NCBI RefSeq assembly: GCF_001297705.1
Contig: NZ_LIRF01000003.1
Location: forward strand, 1,488,001 to 1,552,000
DNA length: 64,000 bases
Direction of reading: 5' to 3'
DNA from: Chryseobacterium sp. ERMR1:04
GTDB lineage: Bacteria > Bacteroidota > Bacteroidia > Flavobacteriales > Weeksellaceae
The first letter of the stretch is position 1. Every line of letters starts with the position of its first letter. A model generated the notes under the pieces. It did not search any database, had not been told where the DNA came from, and worked only from the letters and a program-made list of their open reading frames with translations. Made by a program: the position numbers and the translations under genes. Shown one piece after another: positions 15,302 to 24,676 of the stretch.

Positions 15302-17734
15302 TTAAAATATCGCAGGATATTTCTCAGGATTTGTTTCATTAAATAGTGCATAAATTCTTTCAACCATATCGTCTGAAGATGGCTTGCTGAAATAATCTCC
15401 ATCACTTGCATACGCAGGTCTGTGATCGTTTGCAGCAATCGTTAACGGATCAGAATCTAAAAATCTGAATGCTTTTTGCTTTTCTAAAATTTGTTGAAGA
15501 ATAAACGCTGAAGTTCCTCCTTCTACATCTTCGTCAATTACGACCAATCTGTTGGTTCTCTTTACGCTTTCAGCAATTTCGTTGGTTAAATCGAAAGGAA
15601 TCAATGACTGAACATCAATAACTTCTGCAGAGATTCCTAGTTTTTCTAGTTCTTCTGCTGCCTCCATTACCACTCTCCAAGTTGAACCGTATGTTACCAA
15701 CGTAACATCTTTTCCTTCTTTAGTTACTTCAATTTTTCCTACAGGAACAGTGAATTCACCTAAGTTATCTGGTTGTTTTTCTTTTAATCTGTATCCGTTC
15801 AGACATTCAACAATCACCGCTGGATCATCACTTTGAAGCATCGTGTTGTAGAATCCGGCAGCTTTCGTTAAGTTTCTTGGAACTAATACCAAGATTCCTT
15901 TTGAAAGGTTTAGAATTCCCGCCATTGGAGAACCTGAATGCCAAACTCCTTCTAATCTGTGACCTCTTGTTCTGATGATTACAGGAGATTTCTGACCTCC
16001 TTTTGTTCTGTACTGAACTGTCGCCAAATCATCACTCATTCCCTGTAAACAGTACAAGATATAATCTAAATATTGGATCTCAGCGATAGGTCTTAAACCT
16101 CTCATCGCCATTCCGATTCCCTGACCTAAAATGGTTGCTTCACGGATTCCTGTATCAGCAACACGAACGTCTCCATACTTTTCCTGCATTCCTTCTAATC
16201 CTTGGTTTACGTCACCGATATTTCCGGCATCTTCACCAAACACTAACGTTTCAGGATATTTTTCAAATATTTTATCAAAGTTATTTCTAACTACTACCCT
16301 TCCGTCTACATCTTCCGAAGCATCAGAATAAACGGGTTTGATCTCTTTAATATTTTCAGCTTTCCACTGAGACTGAGAATATAAGTGAGAAGAATAATTA
16401 TCCTTTTCTACCTCAAAAATCTCATTGTATTTCTGCATCAACTGATTTCTTTCTGCAGAATTTGTTCCTCTTGTCGCCAATAAAGATCTTCTCACCAAAT
16501 GGAAAACATCTTTCTTAGCTTTTGAAACTAATTTATTGAACTGACCAATGTAATTTTCAATCTCCGTATTCTGTCCTTTTAGATTTTCAACTAAAGGCAA
16601 TACTCCATGAACTAAATCAGTAATTGTTTTCTGGTAACTTTCCCAAGCAATTTTTTGCCCTGCTTTTACCGTTTTCTTTGTTTCTTCATCTATCGCATCC
16701 AATTCTTCAACCGTTGCAATGATCTCTTCTTTTCCTTCAATTTCGATGGAATAATTTAAGATCCATTCTCTGAATTTCACCAATCCGTCAAACTGAGATT
16801 CCCAAGCTAAACGCTCTTCGTTCTTATATCTTTCGTGAGATCCTGAGGTAGAGTGACCTTGGGGCTGAGTAACTTCAATCACGTGAACCACTACAGGAAC
16901 GCTTTCCATTCTTGCAAATTGTTCAGCTCTTGCGTACGCATCCAATAATGCAGGATAATCCCAAGCTTTCACCTGAATAATCTCACAACCTTGGTTTTCG
17001 CCTTCATTTCTCTGGAAACCGCTTAACATTTCAGCAATGTCAGCTTTTGCTCTCTGATTTTTAGTAGGAACAGAAATTCCGTATCCGTCATCCCAAATAG
17101 AAACAATCATAGGAACCTGAAGCGCACATGCCGCATTCAAAGTTTCCCAGAAATGCCCTTCTGCTGTAGAAGCATCTCCGATGGTACCAAAAGCAACTTC
17201 GTTACCCTCTTTTGAGAATTTCTCAGAACCTTCAAATTTTACTGATTTATAAACTTTCGAAGCTTGTGCCAACCCTAATAATCTAGGCATTTGTCCAGCC
17301 GTTGGAGAAATATCAGAAGAAATGTTTTTCTGTGCTGTAAGATCTTTCCAGCTTCCGTCTTCATTTAAACTTCTTGTTGCGAAGTGCCCATTCATCTGTC
17401 TTCCCGCTGATGCAGGTTCTCTTTCAACACTTGTATCTGCGTATAATTGTGCAAAGAAACTCCCAACTGTCAAAGCATCAATCGCTAATGCAAAAGTCTG
17501 GTCTCTGTAATATCCTGAACGGAAGTCTCCATTTTTGAAAACTTTCGCCATTGCCAACTGTGGTAACTCTTTACCGTCACCAAAAATACCAAATTTAGCC
17601 TTTCCTGTAAGAACTTCTCTTCTGCCCAAATAAGACATTTCACGAGAGATTCTCCCTAACTTATAATCTTCAAGTATCTGATTTTTAAAATCTTGAAAGG
17701 AAATCTGCTGAGTTTCAATATAGGTTGTTTGCAT
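15302..17734 (-). CDS. Fused alpha/beta E1 component of a 2-oxoacid dehydrogenase complex
   Basis: An 810-residue thiamine-diphosphate enzyme. The N-terminal half (about 1-400) is an E1-alpha domain with the ThDP-binding GDASTAEGHFWETLN region and IWDDGYGIS. The C-terminal half (from about 480) is an E1-beta domain (VFGEDAGNIGDVNQGLE, ADTGIREATILGQGIGMA, RTRGHRLEGVWHSGSP). It decarboxylates a 2-oxoacid and passes the acyl group to E2 lipoate. The fused layout is common in Bacteroidota and is usually assigned to the branched-chain 2-oxoacid or a pyruvate-type complex; the sequence alone does not settle which. The start was placed at the ATG at 17734; the frame extends two codons to a TTG at 17740. 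No E2 or E3 gene lies nearby. Confidence 0.9.
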   Translation of the reverse strand: MQTTYIETQQISFQDFKNQILEDYKLGRISREMSYLGRREVLTGKAKFGIFGDGKELPQLAMAKVFKNGDFRSGYYRDQTFALAIDALTVGSFFAQLYADTSVEREPASAGRQMNGHFATRSLNEDGSWKDLTAQKNISSDISPTAGQMPRLLGLAQASKVYKSVKFEGSEKFSKEGNEVAFGTIGDASTAEGHFWETLNAACALQVPMIVSIWDDGYGISVPTKNQRAKADIAEMLSGFQRNEGENQGCEIIQVKAWDYPALLDAYARAEQFARMESVPVVVHVIEVTQPQGHSTSGSHERYKNEERLAWESQFDGLVKFREWILNYSIEIEGKEEIIATVEELDAIDEETKKTVKAGQKIAWESYQKTITDLVHGVLPLVENLKGQNTEIENYIGQFNKLVSKAKKDVFHLVRRSLLATRGTNSAERNQLMQKYNEIFEVEKDNYSSHLYSQSQWKAENIKEIKPVYSDASEDVDGRVVVRNNFDKIFEKYPETLVFGEDAGNIGDVNQGLEGMQEKYGDVRVADTGIREATILGQGIGMAMRGLRPIAEIQYLDYILYCLQGMSDDLATVQYRTKGGQKSPVIIRTRGHRLEGVWHSGSPMAGILNLSKGILVLVPRNLTKAAGFYNTMLQSDDPAVIVECLNGYRLKEKQPDNLGEFTVPVGKIEVTKEGKDVTLVTYGSTWRVVMEAAEELEKLGISAEVIDVQSLIPFDLTNEIAESVKRTNRLVVIDEDVEGGTSAFILQQILEKQKAFRFLDSDPLTIAANDHRPAYASDGDYFSKPSSDDMVERIYALFNETNPEKYPAIF

Positions 17735-17872
17735 AGCCAATATAAAAAAAATTTTAGTTTTTGAAGTATTTTGCTAATATACACTTTTTAAATTAATTTT
17801 AATTTTTATTAATCTTTTTTAAAAATTTGATAATGAAGGAAATTCTGGTTTAGTTTGATTAAATTTACAATT

Positions 17873-18166
17873 ATGGAAAAAAAGTCGCCTCATATCCTCA
17901 ATGCATCAAGTAATTTGTTAGGGTTTTCCCTGCTTATAATTACTTCTTTGAAAATTACTAAAATAAGTGGCAATACTTATTTAGACGAGTTTGCAGCTGT
18001 TTCATGTATCCTTTTTGCCTGTAGCTGTTTCTTCTCTTTTCTGTCTATCCGAACGAATAATGAAAAGCAGGAAATTAAATATGAGACTATTGCGGATTAT
18101 TTATTTTTAATCGCTTTATTTTGCGTCGTCTTGGCTGTTATTATTGTAACTATTAGGATTATTTGA
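17873..18166 (+). CDS. Small membrane protein of unknown function
   Basis: A 97-residue protein with about three membrane segments (roughly 15-31, 43-60, 77-97) separated by short charged loops (RTNNEKQEIKYE). The start was placed at the ATG at 17873 (MEKKSPHIL), which is more usual for a membrane protein than the in-frame ATG six codons earlier. No family recognised. It stands alone between the E1 gene and the secreted-protein region. Confidence 0.6.
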   Translation: MEKKSPHILNASSNLLGFSLLIITSLKITKISGNTYLDEFAAVSCILFACSCFFSFLSIRTNNEKQEIKYETIADYLFLIALFCVVLAVIIVTIRII

Positions 18167-18570
18167 TTGAAAATTTCTAATAAATTAAATGATTTAACAT
18201 AATAATTCTCACTTTTTAGCTACAAATACTAAGATATTATGATAAATTCAGGCTACCAAACTCAATTATTAAAAAAATATTCATTTTTTTTTCAATCCTA
18301 TTCTTACACAAATACTGTTTTAATTTCATAGGTAGGTGATAAATACACATTCCATTATACTATCGTGAGCTACTCCTGATAAACAAAACAATAATAAAAC
18401 AATTCATCGCTTGATGAATTAAATTATCAAATAAATCATTTTTAAGTGAAATCATTGAATTATATGTAAATAATTAACTTAAAATAAACTTAAAACGTAT
18501 TTTTTACCGAATTTTTCTATTAAGTTTGTAAAATATTATCAATAAAAAAACATTTTACAAAACGCTCAAA
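18167..18570. other. AT-rich intergenic stretch with a promoter
   Basis: No gene or repeat recognised. The right end holds a TAAGTTTG -7 box (18521-18528) for the next gene. The rest shows no structure I can support. Confidence 0.5.
18521..18528 (+). promoter_or_regulatory. -7 box TAAGTTTG
   Basis: Full match to the Bacteroidota -7 consensus TAnnTTTG, 42 bp before the ATG at 18571. No clear TTG at -33, so the call rests on the -7 box and spacing. Confidence 0.5.
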
Positions 18571-19356
18571 ATGAAAAAAATTATTTTAATTGCTCCTCTA
18601 TTAGTGAGCAGTATCTATTATGCGCAAATTGGGATTAATACCAGCAATCCTCAAACAGCCTTTCATATAGACGGGGCTAAGGACAATGCAACATCTGGCG
18701 CACCCACCGCTACACAACAGGCGAATGATATTGCTGTAACTTCTACAGGAAATCTAGGTATTGCAACCATATCTCCTACTGAAAAGCTGGATATTGCTTC
18801 CGGAAACGCCCGTATTAGGGGAATTAATGCAAATATAGGGGTAGGAGGTACAGACAGAGTGGTTGTCGCAGATGCTACCGGTGTGTTGAAGACGATCAAT
18901 TTTAATGCATATGGTTTATTTCATGCACGTTTAACGGGATCGCAAAGTCTCGCTGCTAATACGTTAACCACTTTATTATTCAGTACTCCGCTATCCACTT
19001 CTCCATATTATAACTACAACACAACTACCGGAACACTAACGTTCAATCAACCAGGAAACTACATCGTTACATTACAGGCAAGTTTCTCTGATTGTGCTGC
19101 CGGAACCCAGTTGGTTTTGGGGATAAGACCGATACCTGATGCCGCTTATCTGGGAAGAGGAAGTCATTACACAGGTGCTGCAACTGCCGGAACCATTGGA
19201 GAATTAATGAATTACACAACCTTAATAGTTGTACCGGCTGCTGGCTATCAAGTTCGATTAACTGCAGCTTCCAATGCAGCCTCTACCGTCTTAGCCACCG
19301 AAACAGGAGCTACAGGAAGTGGAAATGTAACCAACGTAACTATACAAAAAATTTAA
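18571..19356 (+). CDS. Secreted surface-type protein
   Basis: A 261-residue exported protein: signal peptide 1-19 (IYYAQ), then IGINTSNPQTAFHIDG, the opening seen in many Bacteroidota proteins that resemble phage tail or adhesin heads (GIGTxxPxxxLDIxG-type). Repeats of that type recur (GNLGIATISPTEKLDIASG). The C-terminal 140 residues are beta-rich (TTGTLTFNQPGNYIVTLQASFSD), suggestive of a C1q/TNF-like jelly roll, but that is a weak call. It may be a surface or matrix protein; no enzyme motif is seen. A strong terminator follows. Confidence 0.7.
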   Translation: MKKIILIAPLLVSSIYYAQIGINTSNPQTAFHIDGAKDNATSGAPTATQQANDIAVTSTGNLGIATISPTEKLDIASGNARIRGINANIGVGGTDRVVVADATGVLKTINFNAYGLFHARLTGSQSLAANTLTTLLFSTPLSTSPYYNYNTTTGTLTFNQPGNYIVTLQASFSDCAAGTQLVLGIRPIPDAAYLGRGSHYTGAATAGTIGELMNYTTLIVVPAAGYQVRLTAASNAASTVLATETGATGSGNVTNVTIQKI

Positions 19357-19375
19357 AATCTGAAACAACATAAGT

Positions 19376-19410
19376 AAAAAACGGAACTTTATAAAGTTCC
19401 GTTTTTTTTA
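19376..19410 (+). terminator. Strong terminator
   Basis: Perfect stem ACGGAACTTT / AAAGTTCCGT (19381-19402) with A-run before and TTTTTTTA after. Confidence 0.85.
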
Positions 19411-19704
19411 TGATAACAATGTTTTGAAGCTAAATAATACTCTACTTCTATTGAATAGCATTTTTAATCGTTCGCTCGTCAACTGAGATAGGAATGGCAG
19501 TATATTAAAACATATTGTGCTTCGTATGAAATTCTATTTGCAATTTTCAATCATATCATTTTATTTATGACAATTAATGAAACTATGCAAAACATACTTA
19601 TTTAGCTCTTATCGTTAAAAAAAGATACATTTCTCTACTTTTTAACAAAAATTAAATATAGATTAAATCTAAAACATGCATATTTAATAAATAATTTATT
19701 TCCC

Positions 19705-19712
19705 TACTTTTG
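19705..19712 (+). promoter_or_regulatory. -7 box TACTTTTG
   Basis: Full match to TAnnTTTG, 172 bp ahead of the ATG at 19885. It would give an unusually long leader. Confidence 0.4.
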
Positions 19713-19884
19713 CAAGCATAAACAAATGTAGAAATAAAACACTTTTATAATGAATTTCGAAGTTCTCTTAAAAAATTCCCCTCCCTCTTCTTGCACTCTT
19801 ATAATTCCCTCTATTTCTATTCGTTTATAAAGATCTTTCTAATAATCGTCTCGATTAATTATAACATTTAAAAAAAACATTTTT

Positions 19885-20577
19885 ATGAAAAAAATTCTCT
19901 CATTAGGAGCTTTAGCAATGATTTTATTCACTAAAGCTCAAGTAGGGATAGGAACGCCTACTCCCAACAATTCTGCTATGTTAGATATCCAATCTAGCAA
20001 TAAAGGTTTTCTCCCTCCAAGAATGTCTCTTCTGAATGAAACTGATGGAACAACTATTCCTACACCGGCTAATGGTTTACTGGTTTTCCACACGGGAACA
20101 ACACTTTCCGGTCCGGGTATTTATACTAATTTAGGAACACCATCATCACCCAAATGGTCTTTATTACAAGCACAAAACTCAAATTCTGGATCTACAGCTA
20201 GTAAAATGTCATATAAAGGCGAGGCAGATCCTAGCAAAACAGTCTCTGCAGGAAATCTCGAGTTTAGAATAAGATTTCAATCAGGAAGTGTTTATCTTGA
20301 AGCAAGAAGAAAATCTGCGCCAGCAGCTACAATAATTTATTATTCTACTGTATTTAATGGTAGTGGTAATTATACCATGACTTTTACTCCTGCTAACTGG
20401 AATACTTGGCAAACTTTTGATATTGCCGGAGGAAATGGAGCTTTACAATCACAAGGATTCTTGATTTATATCAGTTCTCTTGACGATCGTTTATTTTATC
20501 ATGTAGAAATGAATTCAAGATATGGCAATGCAGATGCCAGTCAAAAATATTGGGCATTTGTTGTCGTACTATATTAA
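19885..20577 (+). CDS. Secreted surface-type protein, tandem paralogue A
   Basis: A 230-residue exported protein with a signal peptide (1-18, TKAQ) followed by VGIGTPTPNNSAMLDIQSSN and KGFLPPRMSL, a signature of Bacteroidota fibre-like surface proteins. Residues 1 to about 115 are nearly the same as in the next gene, while the C-terminal beta-rich half has diverged apart from FTPANWNTWQ and a final RYGNADASQKYW-type motif. No catalytic motif. Probably a surface or fibre component; function unknown. The sequence just before its start codon (AACATTTTTATGAAAAA) also matches the paralogue, so the duplication included the ribosome-binding region. Confidence 0.75.
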   Translation: MKKILSLGALAMILFTKAQVGIGTPTPNNSAMLDIQSSNKGFLPPRMSLLNETDGTTIPTPANGLLVFHTGTTLSGPGIYTNLGTPSSPKWSLLQAQNSNSGSTASKMSYKGEADPSKTVSAGNLEFRIRFQSGSVYLEARRKSAPAATIIYYSTVFNGSGNYTMTFTPANWNTWQTFDIAGGNGALQSQGFLIYISSLDDRLFYHVEMNSRYGNADASQKYWAFVVVLY

Positions 20578-20702
20578 GAAGGGTCCTATTTAATTGTAAA
20601 GCATCATATACTGTACTTAAACTGGTGCTAAAAAAACGTTCTCTTTATTTTACGAGTCTCAATTTATTACGTACAATATTAATTACATTTTAAAACATTT
20701 TT

Positions 20703-21404
20703 ATGAAAAAATACTTCTCTTTACTAGCAATCATATTAGCTACTTTTACACTAGCCCAAGTAGGCATAGGAACAGCTGTTCCCAACAATTCGGCTATGTT
20801 AGATGTACAATCTTCCAATAAAGGCTTTCTACCTCCAAGAATTTCTCTACTGAGCGAAACTGATGGAACAACGATCCCATCACCCGCCAATGGTTTAATC
20901 GTTTTCCACACAGGAGGAGGATTAAATGGTTCTGGTATTTACAGTAATTTAGGAACACCATCGTCACCCAAATGGTCATTATTGCAAGCGCAAAATTCTT
21001 CATCAGGTGCTACAACTGCTAAAATGTCATATTCTGGTGAACCAGATCCTACTCGAACGGTTACGATAGGAAATTTAGAATTCAGAATTAGAGCTAACGT
21101 TTATTTTGAAATGAGGTTGAGAAAAGCACCTACAGAAAATATAACTTATAATAGCAACAGATTGTCCTGGTATAATAACAGCGCAAATAGTGCACAAGCT
21201 TCAGTTACTTTCACCCCAGCCAATTGGAATACATGGCAAGCCTATAATACTTCGGGAAGTGGTGGATCATTTACAGTAGGCTATCAAGTCTATGTGAATT
21301 CATTACAAGACCCTACATTTTATGAAATAAAGTTGAATACAAGGTATGGAACTGGTTATGCGAGTTCAGATAAATATTGGAACCAAGTGTATATAGCCTA
21401 TTAA
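20703..21404 (+). CDS. Secreted surface-type protein, tandem paralogue B
   Basis: A 233-residue paralogue of the preceding gene, 125 bp downstream. It has signal peptide 1-18 (TLAQ), VGIGTAVPNNSAMLDVQSSN, KGFLPPRISL and the shared middle SPKWSLLQAQNSSS. The C-terminal half differs strongly in sequence but keeps the FTPANWNTWQ landmark and the RYG-x-YW ending. The pattern of a conserved head and variable tail suggests diversification of a binding face. A hairpin terminator follows at 21426-21454. Confidence 0.75.
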   Translation: MKKYFSLLAIILATFTLAQVGIGTAVPNNSAMLDVQSSNKGFLPPRISLLSETDGTTIPSPANGLIVFHTGGGLNGSGIYSNLGTPSSPKWSLLQAQNSSSGATTAKMSYSGEPDPTRTVTIGNLEFRIRANVYFEMRLRKAPTENITYNSNRLSWYNNSANSAQASVTFTPANWNTWQAYNTSGSGGSFTVGYQVYVNSLQDPTFYEIKLNTRYGTGYASSDKYWNQVYIAY

Positions 21405-21425
21405 AAATTGTATTTGATAAACTAT

Positions 21426-21454
21426 AAAACTGAGTGCTAAGAACACTCAGTTTT
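21426..21454. terminator. Bidirectional terminator between convergent genes
   Basis: Perfect 11-bp arms AAAACTGAGTG / CACTCAGTTTT with a 7-nt loop, between the paralogue B stop and the polyprenyl synthase stop. Confidence 0.8.
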
Positions 21455-21486
21455 ATTTTATATACAATCGATGTAAATTAGTAGGA

Positions 21487-22464
21487 TTAGAATTTTCTTT
21501 CAATTACATAATCCAACATATTATGCAAAGATCTTCTCACTTCCGTATCTGGAAATTCATTCAAAATATCTTTTGCTTTCTGTTGAAACTCTTTCATTAT
21601 TTTAACAGAATACTCCAACCCTCCCGAGCTTTTAACAAAAGCAATAAGCTCTTTTACTCGTTTTTGGTCGTTGTTATATCGTTTTATGGTATTGAAATAG
21701 TATTTTTTGTCTTTTTCGTTGGCAATTGTCAGGGTATAAATTAAAGGCAAGGTCATTTTCTGTTCTTTAATATCAATCCCAACAGGTTTTCCAATAACGT
21801 TTGAACTTAGGTAATCAAACAAATCATCTTTAATTTGGAAAGCCATTCCTGTATAGGTTCCGAAATCCTGCATTTTCTTAGCCAATACTTCATCAGCATT
21901 ATTGGATAAGACCCCGATTTCACAACATGCAGCAATTAAAGTCGCTGTTTTCTGACGGATAATTTCGTAATACACATCTTCTGTAATATCCAGTTTTCTG
22001 GCTTTCTCCAATTGAAGAAGCTCGCCTTCAGACATTTCACGTATCGTTCTTGAAATCACGGCTAATAAATCGTAATCTTTATGATCTGTAGATAATAAAA
22101 CTGATTTTGACAACAGATAATCTCCTACCAAAACCGCAATTTTATTCTTCCACAACGCATTAATAGAGAAAAAATTACGTCTTTTAAAACTTTCATCTAC
22201 CACATCATCGTGAACAAGAGTTGCCGTATGAATCAGCTCTATCATGGAAGCTCCACGAAAGGTCTTTTCATTTACATCTCCTATTAATTTTGCACATAGG
22301 AATACAAACATAGGACGCATTTGTTTTCCCTTAGTTGTAACGATAAAGCGAGTTACCTTATCTAATAAAGGGACTTTACTCTGCATAGATTCATAAAACT
22401 TTTGCTCGAAAAGTTTCATTTCCTCATTGATCGGTTGTTTGATTTCTTCTACAATATTCGCCAC
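21487..22464 (-). CDS. ispB: Polyprenyl diphosphate synthase
   Basis: A 325-residue all-helical trans-prenyltransferase that chains isopentenyl diphosphate onto an allylic primer to make the side chain of menaquinone. Both Asp-rich magnesium sites are present: DDVVD at 86-90 (in HTATLVHDDVVDES) and DDLFD at 213-217 (in FQIKDDLFDYLS), plus GKQMRP near the N-terminus. The length fits the long-chain (IspB/HepT-like) group; product length cannot be read from sequence. A TATCTTTG -7 box lies 38 bp upstream. Confidence 0.92.
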   Translation of the reverse strand: MANIVEEIKQPINEEMKLFEQKFYESMQSKVPLLDKVTRFIVTTKGKQMRPMFVFLCAKLIGDVNEKTFRGASMIELIHTATLVHDDVVDESFKRRNFFSINALWKNKIAVLVGDYLLSKSVLLSTDHKDYDLLAVISRTIREMSEGELLQLEKARKLDITEDVYYEIIRQKTATLIAACCEIGVLSNNADEVLAKKMQDFGTYTGMAFQIKDDLFDYLSSNVIGKPVGIDIKEQKMTLPLIYTLTIANEKDKKYYFNTIKRYNNDQKRVKELIAFVKSSGGLEYSVKIMKEFQQKAKDILNEFPDTEVRRSLHNMLDYVIERKF

Positions 22465-22501
22465 AATCTGTGTATGATAGATGTATAATTATTAATAATC
22501 A

Positions 22502-22509
22502 CAAAGATA
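22502..22509 (-). promoter_or_regulatory. -7 box TATCTTTG
   Basis: Full TAnnTTTG match on the minus strand, 38 bp before the polyprenyl synthase ATG. No well-spaced -33 TTG. Confidence 0.45.
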
Positions 22510-22536
22510 ATTTTTTTCAGTCAATTTTAAGAGAAA

Positions 22537-23415
22537 TTAATCTTTGAGTTTCTCTTTTGGAACAAAATAAAAACTCTGCTTTGCTCCTCCCAATGGAGAA
22601 TTGAATTTTTCTCCGGAAATATAGATTCCTTTTTCATCCACAGCAATTCCTTCAATCTGCCCAATCGAGAGCGCACTTCCCAAATAATAATGCGTTGGCT
22701 GTTGTTTAAAAAAGACGCCAGGCTCAGTTTCATCAAAGATATCCAAAAACACTTCTGTTTTCTTTGTATACCCTATTAAATAAAGCTTTTTATCAAAATA
22801 AGAAGCGTCTGTAACCACAAAATTGGTCTTATAAGATTCTATTTTTTCAGCTTTTTGCTTTTCTGAAATTTCAGGATCTATGATATAATGCGAAGTTGAT
22901 TTTGAAGCCCATTCTTTGGTGAAGACATGCAGCTTTCCGTTTAAATAAATCATCGCTTCTGCATCGAAGTCATTATTGGTATACTTAGGAATAAATTCCG
23001 TTTGTTCCGGATAATAGAATGAAATTATTTTTACCGAATCATTCTTTATTTCACTATTCTGAAAAGGAACTTTATAAATTTCTAAATCTCTTCTGGTTCC
23101 TCCATTATTTCCGAAATCTCCGATGTAAAAATTCTTTCCATCATTCGTTAACGCTTCCCAGTCTTTATTTTTAGCATTAATTTTAATTATATTGAGAATA
23201 TCCCCAGTGTTTTTATCGATCTCAAAAAGTTCGGGAGCGTTTCCGCTGTCATTGAAACTGTATAACTTTCCATCAAAGAAACTTAATCCTGAGGTTTCTT
23301 TTAATTTCTCATCTAGATAATTGATTCTGTACTTTCTTATCTTAAGAAAATCAGATTGTTGGGAAAACGAGAGTGTGGAAACGGTTATCGTTATAATCAG
23401 AAGAAGCTTTTTCAT
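22537..23415 (-). CDS. Exported beta-propeller-like protein
   Basis: A 292-residue protein with signal peptide 1-18 (TLSFSQ). The rest is a series of short beta-strands typical of a propeller: ETSGLSFFDGKLYSFNDSG, KDWEALTNDGKNFYIGDFGNN, DFDAEAMIYLNGKLHVFTKEW and IGQIEGIAVDEKGIYISGE. The recurring [DE]-x-E-[AG]-[LI] in these blades resembles SdiA-regulated/YjiK-type proteins. Function unknown; possibly a secreted esterase or binding protein. A TAAATTTG -7 box is 40 bp upstream. It is followed by ispB in the same direction, which has its own -7 box. Confidence 0.65.
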   Translation of the reverse strand: MKKLLLIITITVSTLSFSQQSDFLKIRKYRINYLDEKLKETSGLSFFDGKLYSFNDSGNAPELFEIDKNTGDILNIIKINAKNKDWEALTNDGKNFYIGDFGNNGGTRRDLEIYKVPFQNSEIKNDSVKIISFYYPEQTEFIPKYTNNDFDAEAMIYLNGKLHVFTKEWASKSTSHYIIDPEISEKQKAEKIESYKTNFVVTDASYFDKKLYLIGYTKKTEVFLDIFDETEPGVFFKQQPTHYYLGSALSIGQIEGIAVDEKGIYISGEKFNSPLGGAKQSFYFVPKEKLKD

Positions 23416-23454
23416 ACAGTAAAAATAAATCTTTTTTTAATTTTTATTTGAACA

Positions 23455-23462
23455 CAAATTTA
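23455..23462 (-). promoter_or_regulatory. -7 box TAAATTTG
   Basis: Full TAnnTTTG match on the minus strand, 40 bp before the ATG at 23415. Confidence 0.4.
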
Positions 23463-23470
23463 TGCGTTTA

Positions 23471-23543
23471 CTTTATCATTCCGCAGGAATCAAAACTCTA
23501 CAATTCGTGTTGAGATTCTTCCTTCGTCAGAATGACAAACTGA
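23471..23543. repeat. Dispersed repeat, GATTCTTCCTTCGTCAGAAT family, copy 1
   Basis: The right part (about 23511-23540) is identical over nearly 30 bp to the right arm of the element at 63142-63243. The left part is a degenerate inverse. Confidence 0.6.
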
Positions 23544-23606
23544 GTGTTATTATAAGCGTCTAGAGTCATTCAGGTTTTAACTAAAGATATTCTTAAAACA
23601 AAAAAA

Positions 23607-23632
23607 ATGGGCTAAAGCCCATTCCTATTGAT
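23607..23632. repeat. Dispersed hairpin GGGCTAAAGCCC family, copy 1 (single hairpin)
   Basis: ATGGGCTAAAGCCCAT followed by TCCTATTGATA. On the minus strand a T-run follows the hairpin, 40 bp after the stop at 23670, so it can act as a terminator for the desaturase-like gene. It lacks the TTGGCTAAAGCCAA hairpin that accompanies the other copies. Confidence 0.7.
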
Positions 23633-23669
23633 AATTAATATAAGGTTATAATAGATTATATTTATTACA

Positions 23670-24602
23670 TTAAGCCGATTTCTTATGCATCAGTTTTCGA
23701 TTTTTCTTTTCCAAATGCTCTCTCTGATATTGTCTTACCGTCTTCCCCGTTCCGTCATGTCTCCAACCTGGAGAATTGAAAAGGTAATTAATTCGGTCAG
23801 AAAATTTAAGATTCGGTTGTTTGATGTCTTTCCAGATTTTTCGCCATTCATAGAAAAGAATGGTATCCGGTTTATTATCCGGCATTTTCGGGTAAATTCC
23901 ATATTTTACAGGAACATTTGGATCTTCTTTTTCAAAGGTTCCAAAAATTTTGTCCCAAATAATAAGGCACATTCCCATATTACGGTCCAGATATTTTATA
24001 TTACAAGCATGGTGAACACGGTGATGAGAAGGGGTAACCAAAATATATTCTAAAATCCCCATACTTTTTACCGTCTGCGTATGCACCCAGGTTCCGTACA
24101 CTTGCCCAATTGCATACACTACCATAATATGCCACGGATTAAACCCTAAAAAGGCCAATGGAGAAAAATATAAATATCGGTAAAGTGGCTGTAAAACAGG
24201 ACTTCTGAAGCCTGTGGTTAAATTAAAATATTCAGAACTGTGGTGCGTAATATGTACCGCCCAAAATGCTCTTGAATGATGGTCTACATAATGCAATACA
24301 AAATAGGCAAAATCTGTTACTACGAAACAAATCAACCAATACCAAATATTAAAATCCCAAGAAAACAGTCTGTGATTATAAAAGAAAAACATCACGCCCA
24401 TGGCAAAGACCTTCATGATAAAGTCTAGCCCAAAGTTCATTAATGCAAGCAAAACACTGGTTGCTACATCTTTTCCATTATAAAGTTTAGCCTCGGAAAC
24501 GTGGCTATAGATCATCTCAGCTAAAATAACACCGGCAATAAGCGGAATTGACCACGCATACACATTCTCCAACCCATTTTCGCCCAAAAAGTAATCCATC
24601 AT
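23670..24602 (-). CDS. Sterol desaturase/fatty acid hydroxylase family membrane enzyme
   Basis: A 310-residue membrane protein with about four or five hydrophobic helices in the first 180 residues. The three His clusters that hold the di-iron centre are visible: HYVDHH, HITHHSS and HHRVHHACN. This superfamily hydroxylates or desaturates lipid chains at the membrane with O2; the substrate here is unknown (carotenoid, fatty acid and sphingolipid hydroxylases share the fold). The C-terminal 80 residues are charged and cytosolic. A TACCTTTG -7 box lies 19 bp upstream. Confidence 0.88.
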   Translation of the reverse strand: MMDYFLGENGLENVYAWSIPLIAGVILAEMIYSHVSEAKLYNGKDVATSVLLALMNFGLDFIMKVFAMGVMFFFYNHRLFSWDFNIWYWLICFVVTDFAYFVLHYVDHHSRAFWAVHITHHSSEYFNLTTGFRSPVLQPLYRYLYFSPLAFLGFNPWHIMVVYAIGQVYGTWVHTQTVKSMGILEYILVTPSHHRVHHACNIKYLDRNMGMCLIIWDKIFGTFEKEDPNVPVKYGIYPKMPDNKPDTILFYEWRKIWKDIKQPNLKFSDRINYLFNSPGWRHDGTGKTVRQYQREHLEKKNRKLMHKKSA

Positions 24603-24620
24603 TACTTATTATTTTTGGTG

Positions 24621-24628
24621 CAAAGGTA
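24621..24628 (-). promoter_or_regulatory. -7 box TACCTTTG
   Basis: Full TAnnTTTG match on the minus strand, 19 bp before the ATG at 24602. Confidence 0.5.
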
Positions 24629-24676
24629 AGATATTAAGAAATCGTTAAGATAATTTTTTATTTTTTTAATAAAATT

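Larger units (their letters stand above)
19357..19884. other. Intergenic stretch: terminator, long leader, promoter box
   Basis: No supportable gene. A terminator occupies 19376-19410 and a TACTTTTG -7 box lies at 19705-19712, giving the next gene a leader of about 165 nt. A 26-codon ATG frame at 19750 has nothing to recommend it. Confidence 0.5.

Noticed and set aside
19750..19830. 26-codon ATG frame between secreted-protein genes
   Set aside because: No recognisable product or support beyond an open frame; it lies in the probable leader of the next gene.
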